Positions 16,957-26,414 of a stretch of DNA of 64,000 bases are shown one piece after another (the first letter of the stretch is position 1; every line of letters begins with the position of its first letter). The stretch is taken from NCBI GenBank assembly GCA_903908285.1, contig CAIVRH010000039.1:124001-188000 (forward strand), written 5' to 3'. Source of the DNA: an uncultured candidate division Zixibacteria bacterium. Its GTDB lineage: Bacteria; Zixibacteria; MSB-5A5; SM1-73. The translations under genes and the position numbers were made by a program. The notes beneath the pieces are model-generated. The model worked only from the letters and a program-made list of their open reading frames with translations, did not search any database and was not told where the DNA came from.

Positions 16957-19509
16957 GTGGTTCACGATATAAACGTGTTAGGCAAAAACATGAAAACAAC
17001 CTCAGAACCAAATAATGCAAAAGCAATTCGACTTATCGACTATTTGATACGTCTTGCTTCTCTGCGCTCAAAAATCATCAGGGATGTGAATGAGTATGCA
17101 CATGTCCTTTGGCTTGATCAAATCCCTAGAGAAAAAGGATGCTTCACCAGATATTGGGGAGAAGATGAAGAGTATAGTGATGATGTATGGATAGAAGTAA
17201 AAACAACCCGTGAGCCCGAACTTCCGGAAGTTCCATTGATTTGCAGGGATTGGGTAAACCGAGAATCATTACGCAATACCAACGACTTACCAGAATTAAT
17301 GAACACCATCATAATGCAAAGCACGAACCCAGTTGTGCAGAATGATATCAGTCAAGCTCAGTTGTTCGGTAGCACTGAACAATTAGAAAACCACCCAAGC
17401 ATAAAAAAAGCTTGGGAAATTTATCTTGAACAAAAATGGTTACCGTGGGCAGAGGAGCATAAGAAGTGGGCGAGCGTGCATAGTGTATATTCCACACTTT
17501 TTGACATACATCAGGAACAACTTCGACTCGGTGAAGAATATGAGCTAATTTTTGGATATGGCTTGTTGACTTGGCAGACGTCAAACAATCAGCGAGTGAG
17601 GCGCCATCTTGTTGTCGCTAATGCTTTGCTTGAATTTGAGGCACGGCTGGGTAAATTCACAGTAAGACCAAACCCAGATGGAGCCAATCTTCGTCCGGAA
17701 TTAGATATGCTCGATATTGATGAACAACCTGCTCGAGCAGAAGAGACCGCAAAGAACACCCTACAGGTCGCAGAAGATGATCCGTGGTCAAAAGACATCA
17801 TTGAAGGTGTCTTGAGAGCATTGATTCATTCAATCAGCCCAAGCGGTGAATATCATGAGGGTGGTGAGTCAAAGAAGATGGAGTTCTCGATAAAGCCGAT
17901 AGTTGAATATAGTCCTGCACTAATTCTTAGAAAACGTTCTGTGAGAGGCTTGACGGATGTGCTCAAGCGCATCAGAGATAGGATTGAAAGCGGCGAAGAG
18001 ATTCCTTTTGAGTTTGGTGACTTGGCAGAAATCACGGATGTGAATTCAGACAACTCAATTCAACCAACAGATATTGTTACAGACGAGATCGAACATGAAA
18101 TTTACTTTCCGAAACCTTCGAATGAGGAACAAAGGAGGATAGTGGAGAAAACCCGTGTTTCAACTGGTGTTCTTGTTCAAGGACCTCCTGGAACCGGCAA
18201 GTCTCATACAATTGCTAATCTTATCTGTCACCTCCTTGCCACGGGACAACGAACTCTTATTACAGCCAAGACGCCAAGAGCGTTGCGAGTGCTTACTGGA
18301 GTACCAGGAGATAAAGAAAAAGACAAGGGGCTTCTCCCAAAAGAACTAAAACCTCTTTGTATTAGTTTATTAGGAACTGGTCTAGAGGAAAAGCTCTCCC
18401 TTGAAACCAGTGTTGGTGCAATTCTCAGAAAGAATGAAGAATGGAACGAGACTAATGCTCTGAGGCAAATTAAAGAAGAAGAACAGCACCTTTGCCGGCT
18501 TAGACAAGAGAAGGCTATAATAGAAAACAGACTTAGGGCTATTCGAGAATCCGAAACGCACACACAGAGTGTTGCAGATGGAGTCTATCGGGGTACTGCT
18601 GCGCAGATTGCCCAGATGATCCAGAGGGAGAAAGAAAGGTTTGTCTGGTTTTCTGATACTATCCCATTTGATGCTGGATATCCTTTAACCGATATCAATT
18701 TTCCTAAATTACTAAAAGAACTTCGATGGCTCACTCCTGAGAAACGGCTTGAGCTTTCCTGTTTGTGGCCTGAGTCTTTTGCGACCATAGAACAGATAAA
18801 AAGTCTAATTAATTTAGAACAGATAGCAGAGCAAGAGGAAAGTAGAACATCTACTGGCATAGATGAAACCTTCCTTGGATATATTTCCCAACTTGATGAA
18901 AATAAAATTCATTCTTTATTACAGAGTATTACTGAGTTATTTGGTCATGTTCATAAATTGAGATCCTTTCCTCATTCTTGGATCGAAGAAGCTATTCGAG
19001 AAGTATCCTCTGGTCAGTATGGTATTTGGTTGGAGTTGGAGAAGCAATCTTCCCAAATTGTATCGCGTATAGAATCTCTTGTTCAAAAATTGGAGTCGAC
19101 AGACATTACATTACCAGAGGAGTTTGACCTGAAGGTTATGAGTAGAGACGCAGAAACTTTGAAAAATCACTTAGCTAACGGTGGAAAAATAGGATGGGGA
19201 CCATTCCGACCTAAAGTGGTGAAGTCAGTGATTTATATTATAAAAACAGTGCATGTCAATGGAAAAGTGTGTAATAACCTCGAACGAGCATTTTTGCTAG
19301 TGGATGTTTTGCGAGTTCGTCTTGAGTTAGAGCGAGGGTGGGATTTATGGGGTGACCGGGCAAAAAAAACAGAAGGAGCTTCTATTCTACAGTATCGATT
19401 ATTCGAATCCCTCTTGAGCACGCTTCGGGATGTTCTTTCTATCGATAACAGAATCAATCAATGTAAAGAAAAACTTAGTAGTTTGGGTAACTTTCCGGAA
19501 ACTAATTAG
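16957..19509 (+). CDS. Large SF1 (DNA2/NAM7-like) helicase, N-terminal part before an in-frame TAG
   Basis: The 850 codons carry a long helical N-terminal domain, then the helicase Walker A in VLVQGPPGTGKSHTIANL (near residue 410) and LITAKTPRALRVL, followed by a long coiled insertion, as in the AAA_11/AAA_12 helicase family. Start candidates are the GTG at 16957 and the ATG at 16990; the latter fits the promoter better. The frame ends at a TAG (19507-19509), but the same frame stays open without another stop through to 21759, where the remaining helicase motifs lie. One protein of about 1,600 residues was clearly intended. DNA looks AT-richer than the flanking housekeeping genes. Large helicase-nuclease fusions of this type are common in defence islands. 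Confidence 0.8.
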   Translation: MVHDINVLGKNMKTTSEPNNAKAIRLIDYLIRLASLRSKIIRDVNEYAHVLWLDQIPREKGCFTRYWGEDEEYSDDVWIEVKTTREPELPEVPLICRDWVNRESLRNTNDLPELMNTIIMQSTNPVVQNDISQAQLFGSTEQLENHPSIKKAWEIYLEQKWLPWAEEHKKWASVHSVYSTLFDIHQEQLRLGEEYELIFGYGLLTWQTSNNQRVRRHLVVANALLEFEARLGKFTVRPNPDGANLRPELDMLDIDEQPARAEETAKNTLQVAEDDPWSKDIIEGVLRALIHSISPSGEYHEGGESKKMEFSIKPIVEYSPALILRKRSVRGLTDVLKRIRDRIESGEEIPFEFGDLAEITDVNSDNSIQPTDIVTDEIEHEIYFPKPSNEEQRRIVEKTRVSTGVLVQGPPGTGKSHTIANLICHLLATGQRTLITAKTPRALRVLTGVPGDKEKDKGLLPKELKPLCISLLGTGLEEKLSLETSVGAILRKNEEWNETNALRQIKEEEQHLCRLRQEKAIIENRLRAIRESETHTQSVADGVYRGTAAQIAQMIQREKERFVWFSDTIPFDAGYPLTDINFPKLLKELRWLTPEKRLELSCLWPESFATIEQIKSLINLEQIAEQEESRTSTGIDETFLGYISQLDENKIHSLLQSITELFGHVHKLRSFPHSWIEEAIREVSSGQYGIWLELEKQSSQIVSRIESLVQKLESTDITLPEEFDLKVMSRDAETLKNHLANGGKIGWGPFRPKVVKSVIYIIKTVHVNGKVCNNLERAFLLVDVLRVRLELERGWDLWGDRAKKTEGASILQYRLFESLLSTLRDVLSIDNRINQCKEKLSSLGNFPETN

Positions 19510-19650
19510 CATGAAGAGCACTATCTCCAAGCACTTATCAAAACATGTACACATGCTATAGCGGAAATTAACAGGGAAAAGGTTAAAGTCCAATTTAACC
19601 ATTTAGAGTCATCAGTTTCTGCATTAGCTGTAAAAACCAATGTACACCAA

Positions 19651-21759
19651 GTGACCAAGGAGATTGTGGAAGCAATCAGATCGCGAAATATAGATGGATA
19701 CCAAAGGGCACAATCGAAGATTGAACAGCTAAACGAGGAAAAGAAATCTGCTCATTGGGTAGAGTCAATTCTAAATAGAATCAAGCAATATGCCACATTA
19801 CTATCAAATGATCTTAAACATAATTCCGAAAATCCAGAATGGGATGAGCGTCTGGTTCATTTGCATGATGCGTGGCGTTGGTCTCAAGCACAGCAATGGT
19901 TGCACAGCTACATCAAGAAAGATGACGCCATTAGTTTAGCAAATCGTGTACGTCAGATTGAAGAAGAATTGGGTCAGACTATTGCGCAGGTTGCATCACT
20001 TCGCGCCTGGTCATTCTGCTTTAGCCGGATGACTAATAATCATAGACGACATATGGAACTCTGGCGGCTAAATGTCGGCAAGATAACAAAAACAGGAAGA
20101 GGGAAATATGATCACTTGCGCCGCCGGGAAGCTCAGAGAAGTTTGAATGAATGTCGTGAAGCTGTTCCAGCATGGGTTATGCCACTTCATCGTGTTTGGG
20201 ACACAGTTGATCCTACTCCTGGAATGTTTGATGTGATTATTATTGACGAAGCATCACAGTGTGGTTTTGAAGCATTGCCTCTTTTATATCTCGGAAAGAA
20301 GATACTTATCGTTGGCGACGACAAACAGATTAGTCCAGATGCGGTTGGAGTCCTCAGAGAGACTGTCTATAAATTAATGGAAGAATTCCTGTACGATTTC
20401 AAATTTAAGGCATCATTTGATGTCGATAGAAGTATATTTGATCATGGAAAGATACGCTATGGGATGCACAGTATAGCTTTGCGTGAGCATTTTCGTTGCA
20501 TGCCAGAGATTATTCGATTTAGCAATGATCTGTGTTATTCTGACACCCCTTTAATTCCACTTCGCCAATACCCACAGGAACGGCTTACTCCAATTGTTCC
20601 GGTTCGCGTTTCTGACGGATATCGTGAGGGTTACGATAGCCATGTTATTAATCCTCCGGAAGCACAAGCGGTTGTTCAGAAGATTCTGGAACTCTGTAAT
20701 GATGAAAAATATAATGACAAGACCATGGGTGTCATAGTCCTTCAAGGGGATGCTCAAGCTGGTCTAATTGAAAAGCAATTGCTTGAGCAACTAGGTGCGG
20801 AGGAATTGGAGAAACGAAGGTTGATTTGCGGGAATCCTTATAGTTTTCAGGGTGATGAGCGGGATATCATTTTTCTTTCGATGGTTGCCGCACCGAATGT
20901 GCGAATCGGAGCCATGGCAGATAGTTCTGATAGAAGACGATTCAACGTTGCTGCAAGTCGGGCACGTGATCAAATGTGGTTGTTCTATTCTGTAGATGTT
21001 AATGACTTGAGTAGAGACTGCTATCGTAGACGACTGCTTGAATTTTTTCAGCAAACGAAACCCCATATTATTGCTGGTATTGATTGTGAAGAACTCCGGA
21101 GACAATCCGAAGGGGTCAATCGTTCTATCGTGAAACCTCCAAATCCCTTCGATAGCTGGTTTGAAGTCGACGTCTCGCTTGAGATTGCTAGGAGGGGGTA
21201 TCAGGTTCTTCCGCAATTTAATGTAGCGGGGAAGCGTATCGATATAGTCGTGGAGGGAGGGCATGCCCGCTTAGCTGTCGAGTGTGATGGAGATGAATTC
21301 CACGGGGTAGACAATTACGAAGATGACATGCAACGACAACGTATCCTTGAACGTTGTGGTTGGGTTTTCTTTAGAGTTAGAGCTGGCGAGTTTTATGCAG
21401 ATAAAAAGAGTGCATTATCATATCTGTGGAAAATGCTGAATGAAAGAGGAATTACTGCACAAGGATTCGAATCTACATTCGAGGAAGAAAGTACCACAAT
21501 CTCTTCTTCTGATACAACATCGACCCACAAAGTTGAAGTTGGTGACACAGTTGTTTATGTTGAGGAGAAAAACCCAAGTGAAGAACATCAGGTTTTGATT
21601 ACTAGGAGTGGCTCAATGCCTGATTATGGGGTAATAAACATTAATACTCCCGTAGCTCAGGCTCTTTTGGGTAGCCACATTGGTGATTTAGTCGCAGCTA
21701 AACTTCCTATGGGTGGTGTTCGTCTTCTTATAAAAGAAATCAAAAAGAATAAATCCTGA
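19651..21759 (+). CDS. SF1 helicase C-terminal part with DUF559/Vsr-like nuclease and GreA/GreB-C-like tail
   Basis: This continues the frame of the preceding gene; the codons from 19510 to the first GTG at 19651 are also open. It carries Walker B FDVIIIDEASQC, motif III ILIVGDDKQISP, the UvrD-like motif V FQGDERDIIFLS and motif VI RRFNVAASRARDQMWL. Residues about 500-590 form a restriction-endonuclease-like domain: DVSLEIARRGYQVLPQ, RIDIVV, LAVECDGDEFH, RQRILERCGW and FRVRAGEF, as in DUF559/very-short-patch-repair-like proteins. The last 70 residues (VGDTVVYV...GVININTPVAQALLG..GDLVAAKLP) look like the C-terminal domain of GreA/GreB. A role in phage or plasmid defence is likely; contact with RNA polymerase is an inference from the tail. 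Confidence 0.8.
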   Translation: MTKEIVEAIRSRNIDGYQRAQSKIEQLNEEKKSAHWVESILNRIKQYATLLSNDLKHNSENPEWDERLVHLHDAWRWSQAQQWLHSYIKKDDAISLANRVRQIEEELGQTIAQVASLRAWSFCFSRMTNNHRRHMELWRLNVGKITKTGRGKYDHLRRREAQRSLNECREAVPAWVMPLHRVWDTVDPTPGMFDVIIIDEASQCGFEALPLLYLGKKILIVGDDKQISPDAVGVLRETVYKLMEEFLYDFKFKASFDVDRSIFDHGKIRYGMHSIALREHFRCMPEIIRFSNDLCYSDTPLIPLRQYPQERLTPIVPVRVSDGYREGYDSHVINPPEAQAVVQKILELCNDEKYNDKTMGVIVLQGDAQAGLIEKQLLEQLGAEELEKRRLICGNPYSFQGDERDIIFLSMVAAPNVRIGAMADSSDRRRFNVAASRARDQMWLFYSVDVNDLSRDCYRRRLLEFFQQTKPHIIAGIDCEELRRQSEGVNRSIVKPPNPFDSWFEVDVSLEIARRGYQVLPQFNVAGKRIDIVVEGGHARLAVECDGDEFHGVDNYEDDMQRQRILERCGWVFFRVRAGEFYADKKSALSYLWKMLNERGITAQGFESTFEEESTTISSSDTTSTHKVEVGDTVVYVEEKNPSEEHQVLITRSGSMPDYGVININTPVAQALLGSHIGDLVAAKLPMGGVRLLIKEIKKNKS

Positions 21760-21888
21760 TAATATTATCTTATCAACTTGAATAAGGTGATTTTCCAGAA
21801 TATTCCATGATACCCAATAGAATTAGGTTGAGCGCCCCGTGCTCCTGACAATATATATCTACAAGTTCTAACCCGCAGTCTCTCTTAC

Positions 21889-21913
21889 CACCAGGAGCAA
21901 ATTTGCTCTGGTG
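21889..21913 (+). promoter_or_regulatory. Hairpin in the sigma-factor leader
   Basis: CACCAGGAGCAAAT is followed directly by ATTTGCTCTGGTG, an inverted repeat with a single bulged base. It lies 17 bases before the TTG start of the sigma-factor gene and has no T-run, so an operator or an RNA structure that shields the ribosome site fits better than a terminator. Confidence 0.4.
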
Positions 21914-21929
21914 TCACTTGGAGATTATT

Positions 21930-22490
21930 TTGAGCACTTCTCATAAAGAGGATCAGAGGATAGTCGAAGCTTTTCTATCCGGCAGTGAAAAGGAATGCCG
22001 GATTATAAACCAATGGGTTTCCCGGGTAGTCCAGCTCAATAGCTGGGGATTGAACGCATATTCTGACGACATCACCCAGGACGTCATGATTAAAATTTAT
22101 AACAACTTGAAGGATACTAAATTCAGGTACGACTCCAGTTTAAATACCTATGTCTCCCGGATCACCAAATTTACTTGTATAGATTATCTCCGGAAGTATT
22201 TATCCAAAGAGCAAAAAGAGGTAGAATTGCTTGATATCCCAAGCAATGACGATCCGGAAAGTGACTTAGAACAAAGACAGGAAAAGAAAATTCTCTGGAG
22301 AATCTATAGATTAATGTCTTCCGACTGCCGGGATTTGTGGAAGTTGATCTTCTGGGAAAATCTCTCCTATTTGCAAATTGCTCAACAACTTAGTATACAT
22401 GAAGGAACGGTAAAATCTCGTTTCGCCCGATGCAAAGAGAAAGCGGTGGGTTTTAGAAAAAAACTTACAGAAAAAAGGGGACTTTTTTAA
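21930..22490 (+). CDS. ECF-type RNA polymerase sigma factor
   Basis: The 186-residue sigma-70-family protein has region 2 (DDITQDVMIKIYNNL...FRYDSSLNTYVSRITKFTCIDYLRK) and region 4 (LWKLIFWENLSYLQIAQQLSIHEGTVKSRFARCKEK) and no region 1 or 3. The TTG at 21930 has GGAG at the right distance; the frame is open further upstream to 21903. The next gene encodes a membrane anti-sigma factor, and a convergent gene encodes a TPR-CHAT protease, suggesting a signalling unit released by proteolysis. Confidence 0.88.
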   Translation: MSTSHKEDQRIVEAFLSGSEKECRIINQWVSRVVQLNSWGLNAYSDDITQDVMIKIYNNLKDTKFRYDSSLNTYVSRITKFTCIDYLRKYLSKEQKEVELLDIPSNDDPESDLEQRQEKKILWRIYRLMSSDCRDLWKLIFWENLSYLQIAQQLSIHEGTVKSRFARCKEKAVGFRKKLTEKRGLF

Positions 22491-22549
22491 TTTTAATACG
22501 ACTATAATTATGGAGCGGATAAAATGTGTCGGTTTGAAAGGAGAACGAT

Positions 22550-23422
22550 ATGACGGAATGCAGCGATGAACTTTTTGGGTTGTTGCCGTTATACATAAAT
22601 GGCTCTTTATCCCCGGACGAAAAAAGCAAAGTGGAAGAGCACCTGAGGGAATGCCCCAAGTGTCAAAAAGAGCTGGAAGAGACTAAGTGGCTATCTTCCG
22701 GGGTAAAGGAACAGGTAGAGGTCTATGCATCTTTGCATATCGAACCGGAAAAACTGGTGATCTTTGCCGAGGAGCCTAAAAGCTTAAATCCGGATGAAAT
22801 TACATTCATCGAAAAGCATCTGTCATCCTGTTCAGAATGCCATGAGGAGCTTCAAACTTTAAAGAGGGCCAACCTTGAGCTGGAAGCTCAAGAGAGAATT
22901 AAGAAAACGAAACCGGCTAAAGAGGTTTCGGTTTGGGAGAAAACGACTGCAGGATTAAGCTGGTTAGTCCGCAAGCCGGCCTTGGCTTATTTCATTATCC
23001 TTCTGCTGGCTTATCCCGCAGCCCGATGGCTCCTTCGTCCGTCTCAATCCGGAATGCCTCCGATTCCTATAGTTTCCTCAGAAAAAGTTTATGTGCTTTC
23101 GGAACAAACCCGGGAGACGACTGAACCCGCTTCGGTTTTTCGGGATAGTAAAGATAAATCGATTAGATTGAGTATACCTTTTTGGGCTGATTTAGACAAC
23201 CAATCATACGAGCTGTTGATCAATACCGAGAGGGATCAAACCATCTTTGACTACAAGAATTTCACAGATTTTGGGAGCCAGGGTTTCTTCCAGCTGGTTT
23301 TGAACACCGACTCCATTCCGGATGGACGCTATGTGGTTATTGTCAAAGAGAAGAACAGGAAAGATCCTACCATATTCTCCGAAACTCATTATCCATTTCA
23401 GATCATTAAGGCAAAGGATTAG
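22550..23422 (+). CDS. Membrane-anchored anti-sigma factor with two zinc-finger-like segments
   Basis: The 290-residue protein has an N-terminal zf-HC2-like segment (SPDEKSKVEEHLRECPKCQKEL) and a second one (NPDEITFIEKHLSSCSECHEEL), a single membrane span near residues 145-165 (PALAYFIILLLAYPAARWLL) and about 120 residues outside, ending in a beta-rich domain. AAGGAGA precedes the ATG. The zinc-finger part would hold the upstream sigma factor at the membrane. The outer domain is a natural target for a protease, and the adjacent, exported CHAT protein is a candidate. Confidence 0.85.
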   Translation: MTECSDELFGLLPLYINGSLSPDEKSKVEEHLRECPKCQKELEETKWLSSGVKEQVEVYASLHIEPEKLVIFAEEPKSLNPDEITFIEKHLSSCSECHEELQTLKRANLELEAQERIKKTKPAKEVSVWEKTTAGLSWLVRKPALAYFIILLLAYPAARWLLRPSQSGMPPIPIVSSEKVYVLSEQTRETTEPASVFRDSKDKSIRLSIPFWADLDNQSYELLINTERDQTIFDYKNFTDFGSQGFFQLVLNTDSIPDGRYVVIVKEKNRKDPTIFSETHYPFQIIKAKD

Positions 23423-23442
23423 CCAAAAATATGCAACGGCTT

Positions 23443-26349
23443 TTATCTCCAATCTCCCAAAGCAATGAAAGCCGCCCAGAGATAGGGGTGATCGGGTTGA
23501 TTCTTCCGGCGTAATCCTTCAAGGTTTTTCCTGGCTAAACTCTGTATGGCCAAAGCGAGATTGTTCTCCCTATAATCATAAAGATAAGACATCATCTCGC
23601 TGGTAGTCTTGTCGGACACGGGCCAGAGGGCGCTTATCACCGTACGCGCCCCCGCCATCTGAAAAGCTCGTCTCAAACCGTAGACTCCCTCACCGGATTT
23701 CACTTCTCCTAAACCGGATTCGCAAGCTGATAATACCACCCATTTAGTTCCTTCTAAATTCATGCCGGTAACCTCCTCCGCAGTCAATATACCATCCTCC
23801 ACCCCTAAACTCTCCGCTCCTTCCCCGTGTAAATTAGCGCCGGCCAGATACAATCCCGACAAAAGCAGCGGATTCTCCCCCGCAAAAGTCTCCGACATTC
23901 CATATTTCCTCAAAGAGGACTCTCTTTGACATGGAGCATAGTATCCGTGGGTTGCCACATGCACCACCTTCTTTCCCGGTGCATATCTTTTGAAATTCTC
24001 CTCACTGGCATTGGCTCCGAGTAGAACCCAACACGAGTCTTTGGTTCTTTCCTTCCATGCCGAAGATATCTTTTCTATCTCCTGGCGACTTCCGGGCAAT
24101 GGCAAAACCTTAATTTTACCTAGATCTTCACAGGCAGAACGGACATTCCGAAGCGTCTCAAAAGAGATGCCAGGTCCTTGAGTTTCGGCGGGGACACCTG
24201 CAGAAGCAAGCCGGGCTGAAGCCGAAGCATCAAAATCCGGATCTCCCAAAGCAAAAAGACCTCTCCCCAATTTGATCTCCTCTCTTAACCTGATCAGATC
24301 ACGTCCTGAAGATAAATATTGAATAGGGTAATTTTCGATTAGATATTTCCCCGACCCATCGGTCAAGCCGGCAAAGGAGACCAAATTCAATGCCCCGTCC
24401 GGTGCGATAAAAACCAAATCGGCATCCGGCAGCTTATCTTCGACCGGCTTCCATATTCGTTCATATAGCTTTCCAGCTATTCCTCTATAAACTTGTAAAT
24501 CCTTTGATAAAGGAGAGCCACCGCGTGTCGAAATGTCCTTAAAATGTGAGCGATAGATGGTCACCAGTGAGTCGATCTGATCTGAGGAGCCGAGATCGGA
24601 AATAAAAATCTCACCTTTGGTATCTGCAACGGTCAAAAGATAGTGTGGCTCTGTTTCTTTTGTGGTCTTAAGGCGGTCATATTTTATATATTCAACTAGA
24701 ACCGACTTTGCCGGAAGAGCGCTCACCACTTTCGGAACATTTATCTCCCATAGCTCCGACTCACGCCGGAAGTCGGCACTCTGCCGGGCTAACTCCGCTT
24801 CCAGACGCTCTTTTTCTTCGCTTGCCTTAATTAACTTTTGTCTATAGTCTTCAGTATTTTGCTCGCCTGGACCCTCCACATAAAGATTTGCCAGCTTGAA
24901 CCGGGCATTTCTCAATGAATCAGATAGCACTTTCAGGTTTGGATTTTTCTCATATACTTGCGTTTTGTGCCGGGCGAAAATGCCGTCTGATACCTGCCCT
25001 TTAGTGGAAAAGATCACGTCGGCTATTTCCTTTCGACAGTTTAAGGAAGTATCCTTCGAATCAAGTAATATCGATATATACAAATTAGCTTCATCCCGCA
25101 TGAACTTGGAATAGGTCAATGCATCTTTCTCGGAAAGGACACAAGAACCGTCGCGGAAGTTGGTTCGGCGAATACTGCAGGCTCTTTGGGCACTCTTCTT
25201 GGAGCCAATGAAATCTTTCATATTTCTCAGTAACAGTGCCTGATCATGAAGCATGTCAGCGGTATACGGGTGGTTAAGCCCAAGGGTTTTCTCGTTAATG
25301 GTCAATGCCTCGCGGTAAAGGGAATCAGCCTTTACATATTTGTTCTGATCTCGCCAGAGATTGGCGAGATTTTTTAGGCTTCTGGCTGTTTCGGGATGGA
25401 TATGACCAAGAGACTTCTCACAGATGAGAAGAGCACGTGTCAGGAGGGATTCAGCTTCCGTGAATCTACCCAGGTCTGTATCCAGAACGGCTAAGTTATC
25501 CAAGGCTTGACCTATATAGGGATGGTCTGGTCCCAGAGCTTTCTCCCTTATAGCCAGCGCCCGCTTCAAAAGAGGCTCGGCTTCCGTATATTTGCCTTGT
25601 GCCCGGTAGAGATCAGCTAAAGATTCGAGGCTTATCGCCACCCGGGTATGATTCATACCGAGAGTTTTTTCTTTTATGGCTAATGATCGCTTCAAGAGCG
25701 GTTCCGCTTCTATGTATCTGCCCTGTATCCCATATAGACTTCCCAAATTATTCAAGGTTATAGCTACCTGCAGATCATCGGTACCTAGTGATCTTTCCCT
25801 TATGATTAACACTCGCTTAAAGAGAGGTTCGGCCAGCGCATATCTTCCCTGCTCGGCGTAGTCATTTGCCAGATATTGTGCAGTTATAGCCACGGACGGA
25901 TGGTTCATTCCTAAGGATTTCTCCAAGATAGTCAGCGCTCTTATATGAAAAGAAACCGCTTTAGTGTATCTGCCCTGATGTGCGTAAAAAACCCCCAGGC
26001 TATTTAGACTTCTGCCCACATCTGCATGATCAGGTCCCAGGACTCTTTCTCTTATCGCCAGCGCTCGCTGTGCAAGTGACAACGCTGAGTCATAATCTGC
26101 TTGGTTATCTTGATATAGACTCAACCGATGCAAGATAAGTGCGTAGGTAGTATCCGGCTCACCCAGCTGAGATTCAGCCTTCTTTAATGCCTGCTCAGTC
26201 AGAATGATTGCAGAATCATACTTATCCACATTCGATAGTGAATCCGCCCGGTCAAGCAGCTCTTTTAAGGTTTGGGCTTGAGCAGATGAACATAGCCAAA
26301 GCCCGGCACAGGTTAATACAAAAATGAATGACCACAATCGGATTCTCAT
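23443..26349 (-). CDS. Exported TPR-CHAT protease (caspase-like)
   Basis: The 968-residue protein starts with a signal peptide (MRIRLWSFIFVLTCAGLWLCSSAQAQ). About eight 42-residue kinesin-light-chain-type TPR units follow (residues about 40-400, 'AEPLLKRALAIREKALGPDHP'-like), then a helical linker and a C-terminal CHAT domain (residues about 620-965). The catalytic dyad is visible: His in VVHVATHGYY (near 798) and Cys in VVLSACESGLGEVKSGEG (near 874). The start at 26349 is preferred over the ATG at 26382 because the -10 box overlaps the latter region. The gene converges with the sigma/anti-sigma pair, leaving 20 bases between stops. CHAT proteins are peptidases activated through their TPR sensors; the substrate here may be the anti-sigma factor (inference). 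Confidence 0.88.
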   Translation of the reverse strand: MRIRLWSFIFVLTCAGLWLCSSAQAQTLKELLDRADSLSNVDKYDSAIILTEQALKKAESQLGEPDTTYALILHRLSLYQDNQADYDSALSLAQRALAIRERVLGPDHADVGRSLNSLGVFYAHQGRYTKAVSFHIRALTILEKSLGMNHPSVAITAQYLANDYAEQGRYALAEPLFKRVLIIRERSLGTDDLQVAITLNNLGSLYGIQGRYIEAEPLLKRSLAIKEKTLGMNHTRVAISLESLADLYRAQGKYTEAEPLLKRALAIREKALGPDHPYIGQALDNLAVLDTDLGRFTEAESLLTRALLICEKSLGHIHPETARSLKNLANLWRDQNKYVKADSLYREALTINEKTLGLNHPYTADMLHDQALLLRNMKDFIGSKKSAQRACSIRRTNFRDGSCVLSEKDALTYSKFMRDEANLYISILLDSKDTSLNCRKEIADVIFSTKGQVSDGIFARHKTQVYEKNPNLKVLSDSLRNARFKLANLYVEGPGEQNTEDYRQKLIKASEEKERLEAELARQSADFRRESELWEINVPKVVSALPAKSVLVEYIKYDRLKTTKETEPHYLLTVADTKGEIFISDLGSSDQIDSLVTIYRSHFKDISTRGGSPLSKDLQVYRGIAGKLYERIWKPVEDKLPDADLVFIAPDGALNLVSFAGLTDGSGKYLIENYPIQYLSSGRDLIRLREEIKLGRGLFALGDPDFDASASARLASAGVPAETQGPGISFETLRNVRSACEDLGKIKVLPLPGSRQEIEKISSAWKERTKDSCWVLLGANASEENFKRYAPGKKVVHVATHGYYAPCQRESSLRKYGMSETFAGENPLLLSGLYLAGANLHGEGAESLGVEDGILTAEEVTGMNLEGTKWVVLSACESGLGEVKSGEGVYGLRRAFQMAGARTVISALWPVSDKTTSEMMSYLYDYRENNLALAIQSLARKNLEGLRRKNQPDHPYLWAAFIALGDWR

Positions 26350-26385
26350 TAACCCGCCTTGTTTTGATTTTTTAATTCTCACTCA

Positions 26386-26414
26386 AAGTTACAACCCCAA
26401 AAAAACTCTGTCAA
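26386..26414 (-). promoter_or_regulatory. Promoter of the TPR-CHAT gene
   Basis: On the minus strand, TTGACA (26414-26409) is followed after 17 bases by TAACTT (26391-26386). Transcription would begin near 26379, which favours translation from the ATG at 26349. Confidence 0.5.

Noticed and set aside
19507-19509. TAG read as a sense codon (recoding) in the helicase
   Set aside because: Other genes here end in TAG where their families end (cysS at 16130, anti-sigma factor at 23422, ABC ATPase at 38600), so TAG is a normal stop in this genome.
16346-21759. A phage or integrative element inserted at the tRNA genes
   Set aside because: There is no integrase, no repeat of the tRNA 3' end downstream and no phage structural gene; only the helicase-nuclease gene lies there.
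23443-26349. A CRISPR-linked Craspase locus
   Set aside because: No cas7-11, Csx30 homologue or repeat-spacer array is seen; only the sigma/anti-sigma/TPR-CHAT logic is similar, and the CHAT protein is exported.
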